Source: Marisa cornuarietis (taxonomy: Eukaryota > Mollusca > Gastropoda > Architaenioglossa > Ampullariidae). Taken from it: 64,000 nt of DNA. Positions within the stretch are counted from its first letter, which is position 1, and every line of letters begins with the position of its first letter. The stretch spans positions 332,501 through 396,500 of the forward strand of contig SMMW01000009.1 of assembly GCA_004794655.1 (NCBI GenBank), written 5' to 3'. The notes beneath the pieces are model-generated. The model was not told the DNA's origin. It worked only from the letters and a program-made list of their open reading frames with translations, and made no database searches. This document shows positions 61,696 to 64,000 of the stretch, piece by piece. The translations under genes and the position numbers were made by a program.

Positions 61696-62551
61696 AACTA
61701 CTTGTGAGTGAGTCCTACCGTTTCTATTCTTTGTCTAAGTTCGTTTGCAGTGGCAGTTAAAATGCTAGCAATCTTTACAGATTACAAATTCCGGGTGAGT
61801 GCACGAGTATAAATCAATAAACCTTTTTTCCTAGAATTGTCATTGTTATCAGTGTTTATTTTAGATCGATTTGCTTTCTGTGTTGTAAATATCGGGTTAG
61901 GAACTAGGACTGCTTTCTTGGAGTTGTTAGGTTCTGGCACATGAATGCTGATTAAATTTGTAGCACTCACAAAAAAATGTAATGACGCTGATTAAGTTCG
62001 TTAAAATAAACTTGATTGAAGGACGGTTTTGTTTGGGGAGCTACTGCCAAGATTATCCGGCATTGCCCCCATAATAGTCTGTCTTTTGACAGGCTGTCAG
62101 CGGTGACAGTGCTCGAAGACAGGATCAAAGTGCAGTCGACCATTTCTAATTCCGGGAGATAAGACCGCTGCTGGTTTCTTTCTTTCTCAAATTTGCATCT
62201 GCATAGTAGATTTATTTTTAATTTTGAACCACTGTTAGCGTCTTATTATGAGTTAAATAAGCGTTAAAAAGGAAAATTGAAAATGCTCCGGTACCAAATA
62301 CATCGGCACCGCATCTTCCCGGAGAGGAAAAAAATAAATCGGCAACTTTTAATCAGGATTGGACAAACGGTGTTGTGATGCATAACATATAATCACACAC
62401 ACACACACACACACACTCACACACACACACACACAAGCATGAACGCACGCACGCACACACCCCGACACTCTGTTTCATGTATTATTTTATTTGAAAGTTC
62501 CAGTTTTGAAACACTATACACCATATGTAGCTCAAATACTGAAGCACTATA
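61696..62551. other. Spacer between duplicated blocks
   Basis: Unique DNA with an interrupted (CA)n run at 62394-62435. Immediately before copy 2 lies tcaaatactgaagcactata (62532-62551), which recurs right after copy 2. Confidence 0.6.
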
Positions 62552-63048
62552 TTTAGCTATGAAATCCACTAAGAGTGTAGTAAGGATATTTTAAGTATTA
62601 CTTAAGATGGTCAGGCAATCGTTTCGGCGTTTCGAAAGCAGTTAACCGTCTTAACTTTAGGGATTACCAGTCCTCCTTCTTGTATCCTTACGATAGAAAA
62701 CTGAGAGCAACACACGCTATCTTATAAACTTGGTTCATCTTAAGCTTTTATTCGATCAGCTTCAAGTTGAAATGACTTATTGTGTGTGATTCAGAATCGA
62801 TATAACACGAGTAACATAATAATGTAATAATTATGTATGTACGATACAAAGAAAGTATGATGAATAGATGTTTGTGTATAGATACTCGCATTCTACTGAT
62901 TTATAATTCATTTATAACGAAACGCCATCTACATCTTACATATAATAGACATAATGTATTCACACTGACTCGTACTAACCTGAGGACTCGTACTGAGGTG
63001 ACGCCTGAGGTGACCTAAGGTCACCAGTATATCTACTGTTGCTGGGAA

Positions 63049-63080
<32 letters not shown>

Positions 63081-63529
63081 AGAGAAAAAAACCTATTTCA
63101 ACATGCATACATTATCTCTTTTTATACCATGTATATGTATGTATTATCTCCTTTTATATCATGTATATGTATGTATTATCTCTTTATACCATGTATGTAT
63201 TACTGCTAGTACGAGCACTATTTGGGAATTGCCCTTGTGGATAAATAAAGTGGTATTGTATTGTAACCGTACATATTGCACGCAAAACAATAAACTCTTT
63301 ATCCTTGTTCAGTCATGGGGGCTCAATAAAATCTGGCTGGCTGGCTGGCTGGCTATTGGTCAATCGATCTGCAGAACGTTGACTGGTACAATGTTCTGTT
63401 TTGTTTCATGCTTACTTTATGGGACATACTTTTCGTGTACTCACACACATCTAGTGTAATGCTGTCAGTGGTCCCGCGACAATCATTTACAATGGCGGAG
63501 CTTATGGTGAAGATTATGTTTGCGATGTT
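62552..63529 (+). repeat. Duplicated block, copy 2
   Basis: Second copy of the 61024-61695 block, longer because of a 302-bp insertion at 62966-63267. Flanked by near-perfect 20-bp direct repeats (tcaaatactgaarcactata) at 62532-62551 and 63529-63548. Copy 1 lacks these flanks. Confidence 0.88.
62966..63267 (+). mobile_element. Insertion in copy 2 ending in a (TATTG)n retroelement tail
   Basis: Copy 1 reads attcacac directly into cgtacat; copy 2 has 302 extra bases between the same words. The insert's 3' end (catgtatgtattactgctag … gataaataaag … tattgtattg) matches the minus-strand element at 4679-4765. Its 5' part contains (TG)n/(GCGT)n and a threefold tatgtatgtattatctc repeat. This is a 5'-truncated LINE-type insertion. 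Confidence 0.78.
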
Positions 63530-63548
63530 CAAATACTGAAACACTATA

Positions 63549-64000
63549 CACCCATGACTACGCGGTCAGACGGTGTCAAAGGAATTGTCTTACTCGTTTC
63601 CTGTCCGTCTTCTTTCCCACGTAGAAGGAGAAATCTGAACGGCTGGGTAGGGAGGGATGGTGGGATATATCCTGTTTCGCTCGCGCTGCAAGTGGTCTCT
63701 GAGTGAGCAAAACATTCTGACACCCACTGGATTTGTAACAACTCTCACTCTCACACAAGGAGTAATAAGGGTGGATTGAGCACGGGTGGATTGTGTAAAC
63801 ACACGGGTAGTACATTTGTCTCTGTGTGATCGGTGTGAATTATTAGAACGTGCAAGTAGGTGTGTGTGTGTGTGTGTGCTCGCGCGCGGGCGAGAGAAAG
63901 AGCGTGCAAGCATATAAATTGGTCTGCCAGGTTTATGAATCCATGGTGTGTACTTTTTTTCTTGTTTTGTTTTCCTTTTCTGCCTTTTGTTTTCGCCTTT
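63549..64000. other. Non-coding end of window
   Basis: Short (GT)n at 63861-63878. No gene supported. Confidence 0.5.

Overview
This window looks like invertebrate animal nuclear DNA, most likely from a lophotrochozoan and probably a gastropod mollusc. The evidence is sparse coding capacity, many long (TG)n/(CA)n microsatellites, two tRNA-derived SINE families with target-site duplications, hAT-like MITEs and no bacterial-style gene packing. The organism call is an inference; nothing in the window fixes the species. There is no rRNA gene, free-standing tRNA gene, CRISPR array or recognisable reverse-transcriptase or transposase ORF.

The one convincing protein gene is a compact, apparently intronless plus-strand gene at about 33.46-37.07 kb. 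It has a CCAAT/TATA-like promoter with paired E2F-like sites upstream, an ATG-free leader of about 220 nt, and a 220-residue basic-then-acidic, probably nuclear protein that I do not recognise. A 2.7 kb 3' UTR follows, with a UUAUUUAUU element and an AATAAA signal at 37052. Its architecture resembles a short-lived immediate-early-type message.

Other coding evidence is fragmentary. A possible first exon lies at 7754-7784 behind an ETS/YY1-like promoter. Possible terminal exons lie at 28322 (+), 44281 (+), 57632 (+) and 53124-52847 (-). They combine acceptor-like sites, short open frames and, in most cases, a nearby poly(A) signal. All are hypotheses that need RNA evidence. Housekeeping-type promoter motif clusters without a visible gene lie near 42.2 kb and 53.17 kb.

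Layout. 0-7 kb: simple repeats, a degraded tRNA-like SINE, a 439-bp hAT-like MITE and a retroelement 3' tail with (CAATA)n. 7.4-12.5 kb: candidate promoter and first exon, microsatellites, one full SINE and a CG/CA Z-DNA-prone tract. 12.5-33 kb: mostly unique non-coding DNA with two SINE copies bearing target-site duplications. 33-37 kb: the gene. 37-48 kb: unique DNA, a promoter-like cluster and a SINE with an 11-bp duplication. 48.7-51 kb: a minisatellite with a dimeric higher-order repeat, a CG/CA tract, and a SINE carrying a nested hAT-like MITE, so the order of insertion can be read. 52.8-58 kb: candidate exons, a pyrimidine-only-like minisatellite and a (GAT)n tract. 58.3-60.6 kb: a 667-bp TIR element followed by a 1.14-kb foldback-type element whose long arms are built of about 20-bp subrepeats. 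61-63.5 kb: a two-copy dispersed duplication, one copy carrying a later 302-bp insertion that ends in a retroelement tail.

The most promising material for something undescribed is the uncharacterised intronless gene and the foldback element.
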